Assembly: GCA_022767745.1 (NCBI GenBank)
Contig: JALENN010000004.1
Location: forward strand, 1-48,008
Direction: 5' to 3'
Source: Alistipes sp.
GTDB taxonomy: Bacteria; Bacteroidota; Bacteroidia; Bacteroidales; Rikenellaceae
Length of the DNA stretch: 48,008 nt
Part shown: positions 10,631 through 20,134 of the stretch, one piece after another
How positions within the stretch are numbered: the stretch's first letter is position 1
Layout: the number at the start of each line of letters is the position of its first letter
Notes under the pieces: model-generated
The model's input: only the letters and a program-made list of their open reading frames with translations
Told to the model about the DNA's origin: nothing
Databases searched by the model: none
Program-made: the position numbers and the translations under genes

Positions 10631-10655
10631 TACAGCCAGAACTGATACATCAAGA

Positions 10656-10691
10656 AAGAGAGGGGTACGGAAGGCTGTCCGTATCCCTCTT
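10656..10691. terminator. bidirectional terminator
   Basis: The arms AAGAGAGGGGTACGGA and TCCGTATCCCTCTT pair with slight imperfection between two convergent genes. On the minus strand the stem is followed by a T-rich tail. Confidence 0.6.
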
Positions 10692-10726
10692 CGCTCTATT
10701 CCATCACCGGCCGCGATATTCGGCTG

Positions 10727-11107
10727 TCATTCTTTCCTGCCGTCGGGCAATTCGCTCTTCCTGCGGTGTTCCATTATATCACCCATGTTTTGCAATGCCC
10801 AACGCGTCATCTCGTTTATAAGAGGAACCAGCGACCGCCCCATCTCCGTAAGGCTGTACTCGACACGAGGCGGCACCACGGCATAGGCCTTGCGGCTTAT
10901 GAGGCCGTCTGCCTCAAGCATACGCAACGTTCCAGCCAAGACGCGAGAAGAGACATCGGGTATCTCGCGTCCGAACTCGTTGAATCGAACCGTTCCCTTC
11001 TCGTCGAGTATCATTATAACCAGGAATGCCCATTTGTTACCGATACGCGCTATGACATTGCGCACAGGGCATATCTCTATGATCGAATTCTTTTCTCCTC
11101 CTTTCAT
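10727..11107 (-). CDS. HxlR family transcriptional regulator
   Basis: The 126-residue winged-helix protein has the HxlR pattern: CPVRNVIARIGNKWAFLVIMIL at the N-terminus with the single conserved Cys (residue 13), RFNEFGREIPDVSSRVLAGTLRMLEADGLISR as the recognition region, and VEYSLTEMGRSLVPLI at the wing. Members respond to redox stress or electrophiles, often through that Cys. It is divergent from a cupin gene with about 300 nt between, so the cupin is the likely target. Confidence 0.9.
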   Translation of the reverse strand: MKGGEKNSIIEICPVRNVIARIGNKWAFLVIMILDEKGTVRFNEFGREIPDVSSRVLAGTLRMLEADGLISRKAYAVVPPRVEYSLTEMGRSLVPLINEMTRWALQNMGDIMEHRRKSELPDGRKE

Positions 11108-11156
11108 GGTGGCAGCATGTTTACACGGCCGCAGGACAACCGCAAGCTTTACTTTG

Positions 11157-11164
11157 CAAAGTTA
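11157..11164 (-). promoter_or_regulatory. -7 box of hxlR-type gene
   Basis: The minus strand reads TAACTTTG, 50 nt upstream of the ATG. The adjoining CTTTGCAAAG (11152-11161) is a perfect 10-bp palindrome overlapping it and could be an operator. Confidence 0.45.
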
Positions 11165-11287
11165 ATAGCCGAATCTATTATATGCACATTGTTACCACCG
11201 TATTTCTTATGATTTTTTCACATGTACAACTTACTGTAACCCTGCAATACCGAGCAAAAGGTTACTATATAACAAAAATGTAACTTC

Positions 11288-11318
11288 TTGACCAAATTAA
11301 ATTTACATCTTACTTTTG
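11288..11318 (+). promoter_or_regulatory. cupin gene promoter
   Basis: TTG (11288-11290), 20 nt, TACTTTTG (11311-11318). The implied leader is about 90 nt, long for this genome. The rest of the 305-nt divergent intergenic region holds no gene I can see. Confidence 0.7.
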
Positions 11319-11412
11319 CTGCACAATCGATAATATTCGCCCATCGTGACACAGCATACATAAACCGCCACACAGTTTAAAAGAACCACATTATCAATAA
11401 AGACAAAGGAAT

Positions 11413-11859
11413 ATGAAAAGTATCGAAAAAATCGCTGCCGCCGAGAATTTTACGGCTGTAAACGTAGGCAAGCTTAACCGACTCAACGACTATGTACTCG
11501 AAATGGGTGACATCAGAATCCCGGGCAAGGTATTCGGCGGCAACGCCACAGAAGCCACCGGCAGCGAATTTTCCTTTCAGGTATTCGCACCGGGTTCGGA
11601 AACGGGATTCCTCCACACGCACAAGACTCATGAAGAGCTATACTTCTTCCTCAGCGGCACCGGAGAGTTCCAGGTCGACGGCAAGGTGTTCCCCGTAACC
11701 GAAGGGTGCGTGGTACGTGTAGCGCCAGCAGGAAGACGTTCGGTACGCAACAATGGAAGCGAGCCGCTCATAATGTTGTGCATACAATATAAGGGTAACT
11801 CGTTTACCGCCGACGATGCCGCCGACGGTACCATCCTGGCGGAGAAGGTCGAATGGTAA
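11413..11859 (+). CDS. cupin domain-containing protein
   Basis: This is a small beta-barrel protein of 148 residues. The cupin motif 1 region is GFLHTHKTHEELYFFLSGTGEFQVDG, with the metal ligands His, His and Glu in HTHKTHEE; motif 2 lies around VVRVAPAGRRSVRNNG. In motif 2 the usual His ligand appears replaced by Arg, so the metal site may be atypical. Its function is unknown; related proteins are mannose-6-phosphate isomerase-like or bind small ligands. It probably belongs to the regulon of the divergent HxlR regulator. Confidence 0.85.
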   Translation: MKSIEKIAAAENFTAVNVGKLNRLNDYVLEMGDIRIPGKVFGGNATEATGSEFSFQVFAPGSETGFLHTHKTHEELYFFLSGTGEFQVDGKVFPVTEGCVVRVAPAGRRSVRNNGSEPLIMLCIQYKGNSFTADDAADGTILAEKVEW

Positions 11860-11876
11860 CAGCATCGCCCAAACAG

Positions 11877-11915
11877 AAAAGCGTAAGGCCCGCAACGCAG
11901 GCCTTACGCTTTTTT
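11877..11915. terminator. bidirectional terminator
   Basis: AAAAGCGTAAGGCC and GGCCTTACGCTTTT form a perfect stem with a 9-nt loop and T/A runs on both sides, between convergent genes. Confidence 0.9.
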
Positions 11916-11932
11916 AATCCAATCGGCAACCG

Positions 11933-12883
11933 CTACTTCGACTCCGTCGCCGCGCCCTCCGCAGCGGCTCCGCCGGCGGCAGCCTGCTGCTGTTCGGCGG
12001 CATTGCGCAGCACCTCGTAGAGATAACTCTCGATGCCTTCGGTATCGGTGTTCTTCAGCAGTACCACCTTCTTCTCGTCCAGAAGATAGAGGCGCGGCAT
12101 TACGCGCAGATCGTACAGGCCCTCGCCCGTGAGCTCGCCCGAGGCGTCGTAACCGCTCGTCCACTCCGACGGGATATCGCCGCGGTTCTTCTCCCACAGC
12201 GCGGCATCCGACGTGCAGGCCACGGCCACCACCTTCAGGCCGCCGGCACGCACCAGATAGCTCGTCAGGCGCGCCTGCGAGAGACGGAAACGCTCCAGCT
12301 TGCTGTTCACGGCACCCGGCTCGTAGAGGAACAACACCGTCACGGGCGACTCCACCTCCGAAAGCTTCACCTTCGAGCCGTCGGCCGCCGTCATCTCGAA
12401 GTCGGTAGCGGCCGACCCGACATTGTTCACCTCGAGCATCACCAGCTCGCGCTGGAAAGGCTCCTTGTCGGCCTTCGATATCTTCTTCGACACCAGCGCC
12501 ACGTGCAACAGCGAACGGTAACGCTCCTCGTCGTAGGTCCCCAGTGCCGGGTCGTTCAGCACACGGCTGCACACCGACAGCAGGTGTGCCACACCCGTCT
12601 TCGCGCCCTCGGCCTGCTTCACGGCCGCCGTCCACGACGCCGTGACGGCTTCGTAATCGACGATGCGCAGTATAGGCAGCAACTCCGAGAGTCCCTCCTC
12701 GATGAGTGCATCCGACGCCGTGGCGAAGTCGACATTCTCCCAGAAGTGGTCGCTCAGATACCTTGCGCGCTGCATGGGGTCGGTAACCTCCTCGGGGATA
12801 GTCACCATCGGAAACTTATCCTGTGCCGCGGCCGCCGTCGCCGTCGCCGCGAAGAGGCACAGCATGATCAAAAACTTTTTCAT
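11933..12883 (-). CDS. DUF5106-like exported thioredoxin-fold protein
   Basis: The 316-residue product begins with a signal peptide (MKKFLIMLCLFAATATAAAAQ). An N-terminal helical domain with LSDHFWENVDFATASDALIEEGLSELL is typical of the Bacteroidota DUF5106 type. A C-terminal thioredoxin-like domain follows (VTVLFLYEPGAVNSKLERF, VVAVACTSD, YDLRVMPRLYLLD with the cis-Pro). The redox CxxC is replaced by EPGAVN, so it is probably not a disulfide reductase. The tail is Gln/Ala-rich. It lies 91 nt downstream of the GH32 gene on the same strand but has its own promoter. ATG 12883 is chosen as the signal peptide start. Confidence 0.75.
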   Translation of the reverse strand: MKKFLIMLCLFAATATAAAAQDKFPMVTIPEEVTDPMQRARYLSDHFWENVDFATASDALIEEGLSELLPILRIVDYEAVTASWTAAVKQAEGAKTGVAHLLSVCSRVLNDPALGTYDEERYRSLLHVALVSKKISKADKEPFQRELVMLEVNNVGSAATDFEMTAADGSKVKLSEVESPVTVLFLYEPGAVNSKLERFRLSQARLTSYLVRAGGLKVVAVACTSDAALWEKNRGDIPSEWTSGYDASGELTGEGLYDLRVMPRLYLLDEKKVVLLKNTDTEGIESYLYEVLRNAAEQQQAAAGGAAAEGAATESK

Positions 12884-12912
12884 GGTATGTATCAATTTTT
12901 TTCTTTCGTCAG

Positions 12913-12920
12913 CAAAGATA
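12913..12920 (-). promoter_or_regulatory. -7 box of DUF5106-like gene
   Basis: The minus strand reads TATCTTTG, 29 nt upstream of ATG 12883. Confidence 0.55.
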
Positions 12921-12974
12921 CTCATTTCGGCCATATTGCGGCACGCATGCCGCAACAAACAGCGTCCGTTACCC

Positions 12975-14843
12975 TCAGAGAGCAAGCCTGTAGGCCTTGA
13001 TGCCGGTAAAATGCGCCGTGGTATTCTCCTCTGCGAAGAGGCGTACCCTGTCATAGGGCTGCGTCGGAAATACGAGGTTGGTCATGGCAATGCGCCCTCC
13101 ATCGACGAAGACCTCAACCGAGCAACGGTCCACAAATATATCCAAATGGTATGTTCCGCCCTCACACAGCGCCAGGGGGCCCCATGTCGCGAGGGCAAAG
13201 TCGTTCTGATAATGGTCGGGAGCCATCTCGAATCCGTTGTTCGTCGCCGCCGCAATATCGTCTGAGTAACCGCCGAAATCGACCACACCACTAACACTGC
13301 GGTCCATTACAAGACGTCTGTTAAATATGTCAAGATATATGGATGTTCTCTCACCCGCCCCGTTGCAGAGCTCCAGACCGGCTCGGCCTCCATCATCGAG
13401 CGTAACGTCCATTTCGATCTCGAAGGCCCCGCCGCTTTTGCCGATAACCGTCTCGGGCAGCATACGTTCGCCAGCCTCAACCGTAATGTCACTCACACGG
13501 GAACTCCTTCGCCGCAACTTGCGCACCTCCTTGGCCACATCGGCCGCGACGTACGTCTCGTCGCCCATGGTATAGAGCGACAGCTCGCGCGGCAGAGCGT
13601 TCGCGCCGCGGTGCTGGCGGCTCGGGGTGTTGTTGGCATACTGCCAGTTGCTCATCCACGGCACGGCAACGACACGATCACCCATATTCGAGAAGCATAC
13701 CGTGGCGTAGTGGTCCTTGCCGTAGTCGAGCCACTTCACCTTGTCGGGATCGCTGTCACAGACAAACTCGCGCCCGTCGAACTCACCCACGAAGTACTCC
13801 GTGCCGCTACCGCCGAACATACAGCCAGGGTTTACGTTGACGATCATCACCCACTTGCGGTTGCTCTCGTCGCCAGCCACGGGCAGTTCGACAAAATCGG
13901 GACACTCGAACATTGACGGCTGCGCCCCGTACCCGTCGCCGAAGGCACTCACATACTTCCACTGCTTCATGTCGCGCGACGAGTAGAAACGCATCTGCCT
14001 GTCGGCCGAAACTATCATGTACCACCGCTGCGCAGGCTCGTACCAGAAGACCTTCGGGTCGCGGAAATCGCGCAGCCCGTCAAATGGCGTCAGCACGGGA
14101 TTGCCTTCATACTTGGTGAATGTGCGGCCGTTGTCGGTGCTGTAAGCCATGCACTGAACCTGACGGTCGCTTGCCGAGGTGTAGAACGCAATCAGAGCAT
14201 CACGGCCGAAACCCGCGTCGCCGTTCCGGTCAACGACGGCGCAGCCCGAGAAGATATGTCCCATGGTGTCGCGCCCGATGGCCAGCGGCTGCGGTTCCCA
14301 GTGCACCAGGTCGCAGCTTACCGAGTGGCCCCAGTGCATGTTTCCCCACATCGAGCCGTAGGGGTTGTACTGATAGTAGAGATGATATTCGCCATCCTTG
14401 TATACCAGACCGTTAGGGTCGTTCATCCACCCATACGAAGGCGTATGGTGGTACAGCGGTCGGTAGATGTCGGTATTTTCCGTATCGAAACTATCCGACA
14501 GCGACACATGCTCCCAGAAGATGGCATCGGGTTCCACCCCTTCGACACGCACCACAGCCTCCTCCGCATCCTCGGGAAGCTCGAACGGGACGAAATAGTC
14601 CACCTCGCCGTGCGCAAGGCGCACATCCATGGGCACATCATCGCGGCCGCCCGTCACCAGCGTAACACGCGCCTCGCCGCACGCCTCCTCGACGGGCAGC
14701 AGGAGGTATCGTGCCGGATTGGTTATACGCAACAGGTCCGATCCCTCGCTCTCGCACTCCACCGTAATCGTACCACGGCGGCCGCACGCCGCCATGACCA
14801 TACACGCTGCGGCCAGCGCAGCCGCCGCAAAAAGTCTCTTCAT
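12975..14843 (-). CDS. GH32 fructan hydrolase, lipoprotein
   Basis: GH32 enzymes cleave beta-fructosidic bonds (levan, inulin, sucrose). The 622-residue protein has a lipobox signal peptide (LAAACMVMAAC, Cys20), so it is membrane anchored. An N-terminal extra domain of about 110 residues precedes the five-bladed propeller. The propeller has WMNDPNG with the nucleophile Asp, RDPKVFW with the stabilising Asp, and MFECPDFVEL with the acid/base Glu. A C-terminal beta-sandwich ends in DRCSVEVFVDGG, the usual GH32 signature. No SusC/SusD pair or fructokinase is adjacent, so this is not part of a visible polysaccharide locus. Exo-levanase or inulinase are both possible. Confidence 0.93.
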   Translation of the reverse strand: MKRLFAAAALAAACMVMAACGRRGTITVECESEGSDLLRITNPARYLLLPVEEACGEARVTLVTGGRDDVPMDVRLAHGEVDYFVPFELPEDAEEAVVRVEGVEPDAIFWEHVSLSDSFDTENTDIYRPLYHHTPSYGWMNDPNGLVYKDGEYHLYYQYNPYGSMWGNMHWGHSVSCDLVHWEPQPLAIGRDTMGHIFSGCAVVDRNGDAGFGRDALIAFYTSASDRQVQCMAYSTDNGRTFTKYEGNPVLTPFDGLRDFRDPKVFWYEPAQRWYMIVSADRQMRFYSSRDMKQWKYVSAFGDGYGAQPSMFECPDFVELPVAGDESNRKWVMIVNVNPGCMFGGSGTEYFVGEFDGREFVCDSDPDKVKWLDYGKDHYATVCFSNMGDRVVAVPWMSNWQYANNTPSRQHRGANALPRELSLYTMGDETYVAADVAKEVRKLRRRSSRVSDITVEAGERMLPETVIGKSGGAFEIEMDVTLDDGGRAGLELCNGAGERTSIYLDIFNRRLVMDRSVSGVVDFGGYSDDIAAATNNGFEMAPDHYQNDFALATWGPLALCEGGTYHLDIFVDRCSVEVFVDGGRIAMTNLVFPTQPYDRVRLFAEENTTAHFTGIKAYRLAL

Positions 14844-14870
14844 AGTCGTGATTCATCAGGTAGTATTATG

Positions 14871-14878
14871 TAAAGATA
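14871..14878 (-). promoter_or_regulatory. probable -7 box of GH32 gene
   Basis: The minus strand reads TATCTTTA, 27 nt upstream of the start codon; one mismatch to TAnnTTTG. Confidence 0.4.
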
Positions 14879-14983
14879 CGAAAAGGCCGGCGTATGGACA
14901 AATCAAAATGCGGCTTTCGTAATCATGGTTCGCCGCAACGCATCCCCTTCCCGTTCCGTGGATGAAATTCTTCCGGCAGACAC

Positions 14984-15017
14984 AAAAAAAGAAGGGCCGA
15001 TCGGAATCGGCCCTTCC
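14984..15017 (-). terminator. terminator of clpB
   Basis: AAGGGCCGAT and ATCGGCCCTT form a perfect stem. On the minus strand it is followed by C and a run of seven T. Confidence 0.92.
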
Positions 15018-15048
15018 GGGAAAGCTGTCGGCGGATGCCGCCGCAGCG

Positions 15049-17652
15049 TCAGTTTGCAAAAGTCAGATGGTCGCCCTCGGCGTCGATCTTGATCGGACGC
15101 TCGCGGTTCACCTCGCCGGCGAGGATACGCTTCGACAGGTCGTTCACAACCTCTCGCTGGATCACCCTCTTGACGGGGCGCGCGCCGAACATCGGGTCGT
15201 AGCCCGCGCGTGCGATGAACTCGCGCGCGGCGGCCGTATACTCGAGATGTATGCCGTTCTCGGCAAGCATCTTCCGTATGATGCCCATCTGTATGTCGAC
15301 GATCTTCTCGATGTCGGCCTTGGTCAGCGGCTCGAACATGACGATCTCGTCGATACGGTTCAGGAACTCGGGCTTGAGCTGCATCTTCAGCATCTCGATC
15401 ACCTCGCGACGGGTCTTCTCCACTACCTCGGGCGATACCTTGTCGCCGTCGAAGGCCTTCGAGAAGTTCTCCTGTATGATCTGCGAACCCATGTTCGAGG
15501 TCATGATGATGATCGTGTTGCGGAAATCGACCGTACGGCCCTTGTTGTCGGTCAGACGTCCGTCGTCGAGCACCTGCAGCAGGATGTTGAAGACATCGGG
15601 GTGCGCCTTCTCGATCTCGTCGAGCAGCACTACCGAGTATGGCTTGCGCCTTACGGCCTCGGTGAGCTGTCCGCCCTCGTCGTAGCCGACATATCCGGGA
15701 GGCGCTCCGACCAGACGCGAGACACTGTGACGCTCCTGGTACTCGCTCATGTCGATACGCGTCATCATCGTATCGTCGTTGAAGAGGAACTCGGCCAACG
15801 CCTTCGCCAGCTCGGTCTTACCTACACCCGTCGTACCGAGGAAGATGAACGAACCGATAGGCTTGCGCGAGTCGTTCAGTCCGGCACGCGAACGGCGCAC
15901 GGCATCCGAGATGACCTCGATGGCCTGCTCCTGCCCGACGACACGCTTGTGCAGCTCGTCCTCCATGTGCAGCAGCTTCTCGCGCTCCGAGGCCAGCATA
16001 CGCTGTACGGGTATACCCGTCCAACGCGATACGATCTCGGCAATATCCTGCGCGTCGACCTCCTCCTTGATCATGGCCTCGCCGCCCGAGGTGGTGAGTT
16101 TCAGCTGCTCCTGCAGGGCGTCGATCTGCTTCTGCGCCTCGACGATCTTGCCGTAGCGGATCTCGGCCACCTTGCCGTAGTCGCCCTGACGCTCGGCCTG
16201 CTGCGCCTCGATCTTCAAGCGCTCGATCTCGTCCTTGTTCGACTGTATCTTCTGCAACAGGTCGCGCTCGCCCTGCCACTTGGCTCGCAGCGCCGACTCC
16301 TTCGACTTGAGCTCCTCGATCTCGCGCGTCAGGTTCTCGACACGCTGCTCGTCGTTCTCGCGGCGGATAGCCTCGCGCTCGATCTCCAGCTGGCGGATAC
16401 GGCGGTCGAGGTTATCGATCTCCTCGGGCACCGAGTTCATCTCCAGACGGAGGTGAGCCGCAGCCTCATCCACCAAGTCGATGGCCTTGTCGGGCAGGAA
16501 ACGCGACGTGATGTAACGGTGCGAGAGCTCGACGGCGGCGATTATCGCCTCATCCTTGATACGCACCTGATGGTGGTTCTCGTAACGGTCCTTCAGGCCT
16601 CGCAGTATCGAGATGGCATCCTCGGTCGTAGGCTCGTCGACCATCACCATCTGGAAACGACGCTCGAGTGCCTTGTCCTGCTCGAAGTACTTCTGGTACT
16701 CGTCCAGCGTCGTGGCGCCTATCGTACGCAGCTCGCCACGCGCCAGCGCAGGCTTCAGTATGTTGGCCGCATCCATGGCGCCGCTGCTCTTGCCCGCACC
16801 CACTAAGGTGTGGATCTCATCGATGAAGAGCAGTATCTCGCCGTCGCTGGCGATGACCTCCTGCACGACGCCCTTCAGACGCTCCTCGAACTCGCCCTGA
16901 TACTTCGCACCGGCGATCAGCGCACCCATGTCGAGCGAGAAGATAACCTTCGACTTCAGGTTCTCGGGCACGTCGCCGTCCACGATACGGTGGGCGATAC
17001 CCTCGGCGATGGCCGTCTTACCCACACCGGCCTCACCCACGAGGATGGGGTTGTTCTTCGTACGGCGCGAAAGGATCTGCAGCACACGTCGTATCTCCTC
17101 CTCACGTCCGATGACGGGGTCCAGCTTGCCGTTGCGCGCCATCTCGTTCAGGTTGACCGCATACTTGCCCAGGGCGTTGAACTCCTGCGACGAGGTCTGC
17201 GAGTCGACCGTCGCACCGCGGCGGAAGCTGCGGATGGCCTCAATGAGCTCCTTCTCCGTCGCGCCGTTGCGCTTGAGCATGTCGGCTGCGGCGCCGCGCT
17301 CGGCCACGAGGGCCAGAAGCAGATGCTCGACCGACGCGTACTTGTCGTTGAAGTTACGGGTGAAGTCGACGGCACGCTGTATGACCTTCGACGTATCGCC
17401 CGAGAAATACTGCTCGCCGTTGCCGCCCGAAACGCGGGCTATGGCATCGACAGCCTTGCGCGCCTCCTCGCGCAGCGACCGAACATTCACACCCACACGC
17501 CCCAGCAGGAACGCGCTCAGCGAATCGTCTTCGGCGATGAGAACGCTCAACAGGTGCATAGGCTCCACGGCCTGATGTCCCCGCTCCTTTGCAAGATTCA
17601 CCGCTCCCTGCAGTGCCTCCTGCGCTTTGATGGTTAATGAATTGATGTTCAT
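15049..17652 (-). CDS. clpB: ATP-dependent disaggregase ClpB
   Basis: ClpB is a hexameric AAA+ chaperone that extracts proteins from aggregates together with DnaK. The 867-residue protein has the full layout: N-terminal domain (1-145), AAA1 with Walker [14 protein letters not shown] (about 202-214) and Walker [10 protein letters not shown], a long coiled-coil middle domain (about 405-525) rich in Arg/Glu, and AAA2 with [14 protein letters not shown] and [14 protein letters not shown]. The ClpP-binding IGF loop of ClpA/X is not seen, supporting ClpB over ClpA/ClpC. It stands alone on its strand with its own terminator. I found no clear TAnnTTTG box upstream, which would fit heat-shock control, but this is inference. 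Confidence 0.97.
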   Translation of the reverse strand: MNINSLTIKAQEALQGAVNLAKERGHQAVEPMHLLSVLIAEDDSLSAFLLGRVGVNVRSLREEARKAVDAIARVSGGNGEQYFSGDTSKVIQRAVDFTRNFNDKYASVEHLLLALVAERGAAADMLKRNGATEKELIEAIRSFRRGATVDSQTSSQEFNALGKYAVNLNEMARNGKLDPVIGREEEIRRVLQILSRRTKNNPILVGEAGVGKTAIAEGIAHRIVDGDVPENLKSKVIFSLDMGALIAGAKYQGEFEERLKGVVQEVIASDGEILLFIDEIHTLVGAGKSSGAMDAANILKPALARGELRTIGATTLDEYQKYFEQDKALERRFQMVMVDEPTTEDAISILRGLKDRYENHHQVRIKDEAIIAAVELSHRYITSRFLPDKAIDLVDEAAAHLRLEMNSVPEEIDNLDRRIRQLEIEREAIRRENDEQRVENLTREIEELKSKESALRAKWQGERDLLQKIQSNKDEIERLKIEAQQAERQGDYGKVAEIRYGKIVEAQKQIDALQEQLKLTTSGGEAMIKEEVDAQDIAEIVSRWTGIPVQRMLASEREKLLHMEDELHKRVVGQEQAIEVISDAVRRSRAGLNDSRKPIGSFIFLGTTGVGKTELAKALAEFLFNDDTMMTRIDMSEYQERHSVSRLVGAPPGYVGYDEGGQLTEAVRRKPYSVVLLDEIEKAHPDVFNILLQVLDDGRLTDNKGRTVDFRNTIIIMTSNMGSQIIQENFSKAFDGDKVSPEVVEKTRREVIEMLKMQLKPEFLNRIDEIVMFEPLTKADIEKIVDIQMGIIRKMLAENGIHLEYTAAAREFIARAGYDPMFGARPVKRVIQREVVNDLSKRILAGEVNRERPIKIDAEGDHLTFAN

Positions 17653-17854
17653 AATATGGTTTTGTTATTCGTTTTCCTTTTGGTTTCCGGTTTCGACAGT
17701 ATAACAGAGCAAATCCTTTGCCAGGAGGCGTAATCGGACATTACCGACCACTATTGGCAGACTTTGGCAGATGAAAATTGCCAATTTCCGACACTTTGAC
17801 ACTCCGCGTCGCTTCCTTCCGCCCGACATGGCCGCATCACGGCGCGGCGCGCTG

Positions 17855-17885
17855 TTGCGCGGGCACGGCATTTTGCGTATTTTTG
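17855..17885 (+). promoter_or_regulatory. nspC promoter
   Basis: TTG (17855-17857), 20 nt, TATTTTTG (17878-17885). Confidence 0.65.
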
Positions 17886-17942
17886 CATGCGGACGCACGG
17901 GCCCGCCCGACAGCGTACCGCAGAACCAACACCACACTGAAG

Positions 17943-19136
17943 ATGATAGAATCGGATATCCGTCCCGGCGACTACGGTCGTTTTCCGTCGCCCTGCTACG
18001 TTGTCGAGGAGCGCCTGCTGCGCCGCAACCTGCAGCTCATACACGACACGGCCCGCCGTGCCGACTGCCAGATAATACTCGCCTTCAAGGCCTTCGCCCT
18101 GTGGCGCACCTTCCCCGTCTTCCGCGAGTACATCGACGCCACGACGGCCAGCTCGCTCAACGAGGCGCGCCTCGCCGCCGAGGAGTTCGGCAGCCCGGCC
18201 CATACCTACTCGCCGGCATACACCGAGGAGGAGTTCCCGCAGATCGTCGCCTGCAGCAGCCACATAACCTTCAACTCGCTCACGCAGTACGAGCGCTTCC
18301 ACCCCATGGTCGAGGCCTCGGGCCGCCGCGTGAGCTGCGGCATACGCATCAACCCCGAATACTCGGAGATTGAGGTCGACCTCTACAACCCCTGCGCGCC
18401 GGGCAGCCGTTTCGGCGTGCTGGCCTCGCAGCTGCCCGCCGACCTTCCGCGCGGCATCGAGGGATTCCACTGCCATTGCCACTGCGAGTCGGACAGCACG
18501 GCCCTCGCCCGCACGCTCGAACACATCGAGGCGCGGTTCGGCGCATGGCTGCCACGCCTCAAGTGGCTCAACCTCGGCGGCGGACACCTGATGACGCGCC
18601 GCGGCTACGACATCGACCTGCTTGTGGAGACCATCCGCGGCCTGCACAACCGTTACCCCAACCTGCAGATAATACTCGAACCCGGCTCGGCCTTCGCATG
18701 GCAGACGGGACCGCTGCTCTCGCAGGTGGTCGACATAGTCGAGAACAAGGGTATCCGCACGGCCATCCTCAACGTCAGCTTCACCTGCCACATGCCCGAC
18801 TGCCTTGAGATGCCCTACCAGCCCGCCGTACGCGGCGCCGTGACGCTTTCATCGGACTGGGCCCAGGCCGCAAAGGAGGCCCCCGCCGACAGCCACCTAT
18901 ACCGCCTCGGCGGCAACAGCTGTCTGAGCGGCGACTTCATGGGCACATGGGCCTTCGACCACGAGCTGAAGGTGGGCGACCATGTCGTTTTCGAGGACAT
19001 GATACACTACACCACCGTCAAGACCTGCATGTTCAACGGCATCGGACACCCCGCCATCGCCATGCTCCACACCGACGGCACGGTCGAGGTGCTGCGCCGC
19101 TACGGCTACGAGGACTACCGCGACCGCATGGACTAA
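17943..19136 (+). CDS. nspC: carboxynorspermidine/carboxyspermidine decarboxylase
   Basis: NspC is a PLP-dependent fold III decarboxylase that turns carboxyspermidine into spermidine. The 397-residue protein starts MIESDIRPGDYGRFPSPCYVVEERLL. The PLP-binding Lys is in LAFKAFALW. A Gly-rich block LNLGGGHLMTRRGYD and the EPGSAFAWQTG phosphate-binding block are typical, and the active-site Cys-containing GNSCLSGDFMG is present. An upstream in-frame ATG at 17778 precedes the promoter and is rejected. It converges on aguB-aguA, which make putrescine, its pathway precursor. A carboxyspermidine dehydrogenase would be needed and is not in the window. Confidence 0.92.
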   Translation: MIESDIRPGDYGRFPSPCYVVEERLLRRNLQLIHDTARRADCQIILAFKAFALWRTFPVFREYIDATTASSLNEARLAAEEFGSPAHTYSPAYTEEEFPQIVACSSHITFNSLTQYERFHPMVEASGRRVSCGIRINPEYSEIEVDLYNPCAPGSRFGVLASQLPADLPRGIEGFHCHCHCESDSTALARTLEHIEARFGAWLPRLKWLNLGGGHLMTRRGYDIDLLVETIRGLHNRYPNLQIILEPGSAFAWQTGPLLSQVVDIVENKGIRTAILNVSFTCHMPDCLEMPYQPAVRGAVTLSSDWAQAAKEAPADSHLYRLGGNSCLSGDFMGTWAFDHELKVGDHVVFEDMIHYTTVKTCMFNGIGHPAIAMLHTDGTVEVLRRYGYEDYRDRMD

Positions 19137-19155
19137 CGCCACGGCGACAAAACGG

Positions 19156-19212
19156 ACGGCGGCATCCGATGGGCTTTCATTGCTCCCGGATGCCGCCGTG
19201 TTATTTATATAT
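19156..19212. terminator. terminator between nspC and aguB
   Basis: ACGGCGGCATCCG and CGGATGCCGCCGT form a perfect 13-bp stem with an 18-nt loop, followed by T-rich GTTATTTATATATT. Confidence 0.75.
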
Positions 19213-19230
19213 TATATATGTATGGCCGCG

Positions 19231-20103
19231 TCAGTCGGCATATCGCCGCAGCAGGTCGTCGAACTCGTCGATGCGGCGGTCGCGCAGGAAGGGCCACCAG
19301 CGGCGCACCTGCTCGCAACGCTTCATGTCGACCTCCACGACCTTGACACAGGCCTCGGTGCCCGCCTCGGCGAGGATCTCGCCCTGCGGTCCCGCCACGA
19401 AACTGTGGCCCCAGAACTCTATGCCGTGCGTGGCACCGCTCGGGTCGGCCTCATGGCCGCAGCGGTTCACCGCCACTACGGGCAGGCCGTTCGCCACGGC
19501 GTGGCCGCGCTGCACCGTACGCCAGGCATCCAGCTGACGAGCCTTCTCGTCGACCGTGTCGCTGCTCTCCCAGCCTATGGCCGTCGGGTAGATCAGTATC
19601 TCGGCACCGCGCAACGCCATCAGGCGTGCGCCCTCGGGATACCACTGGTCCCAGCACACCTGCACGCCCAGCACGCCGACCGACGTGCGTATGGGGCGGA
19701 ACCCGAAGTCGCCGGGCGTGAAATAGAACTTCTCGTAATAGGCCGGATCGTCCGGAATGTGCATCTTGCGGTAGCGGCCCGCCACCGAGCCGTCGCGCTC
19801 GAACACCACGGCCGTATTGTGATAGAGGCCCGCCGCGCGCCGCTCGAAGAGCGACGTCACCAGCACCACGCCGCAACGGCGCGCAACCTCGGCGTAGAAC
19901 TCCGTGGCAGGGCCGGGTATCGGTTCCGCCAGGTCGAAGTTGTCGGTCGACTCCGTCTGACAGAAGTACAACGAGTCGTGCAGCTCCTGCAGCACCACCA
20001 GTTCGGCACCCGCCGCGGCAGCCTCGCCGACACACTCGGCCAGACGGCGTCGGTTCTCCGCCGCCGAGGCCGACGCCTGCTGCTGTATCAATGCAATCTT
20101 CAT
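19231..20103 (-). CDS. aguB: N-carbamoylputrescine amidase
   Basis: AguB hydrolyses N-carbamoylputrescine to putrescine, CO2 and ammonia. The 290-residue nitrilase-fold protein shows the Glu-Lys-Cys triad: Glu in VVLQELHDSLYF, Lys in YRKMHIPDDP, and the nucleophile Cys in VQVCWDQWYPE. YHNTAVVFERDGS and the C-terminal KRCEQVRRWWPFLRDRR fit the family. It lies 31 nt downstream of aguA on the same strand, so the two form an operon giving agmatine to putrescine. Confidence 0.95.
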   Translation of the reverse strand: MKIALIQQQASASAAENRRRLAECVGEAAAAGAELVVLQELHDSLYFCQTESTDNFDLAEPIPGPATEFYAEVARRCGVVLVTSLFERRAAGLYHNTAVVFERDGSVAGRYRKMHIPDDPAYYEKFYFTPGDFGFRPIRTSVGVLGVQVCWDQWYPEGARLMALRGAEILIYPTAIGWESSDTVDEKARQLDAWRTVQRGHAVANGLPVVAVNRCGHEADPSGATHGIEFWGHSFVAGPQGEILAEAGTEACVKVVEVDMKRCEQVRRWWPFLRDRRIDEFDDLLRRYAD

Positions 20104-20134
20104 CCTTTATATACTTTTAATTATACAATCCAAC

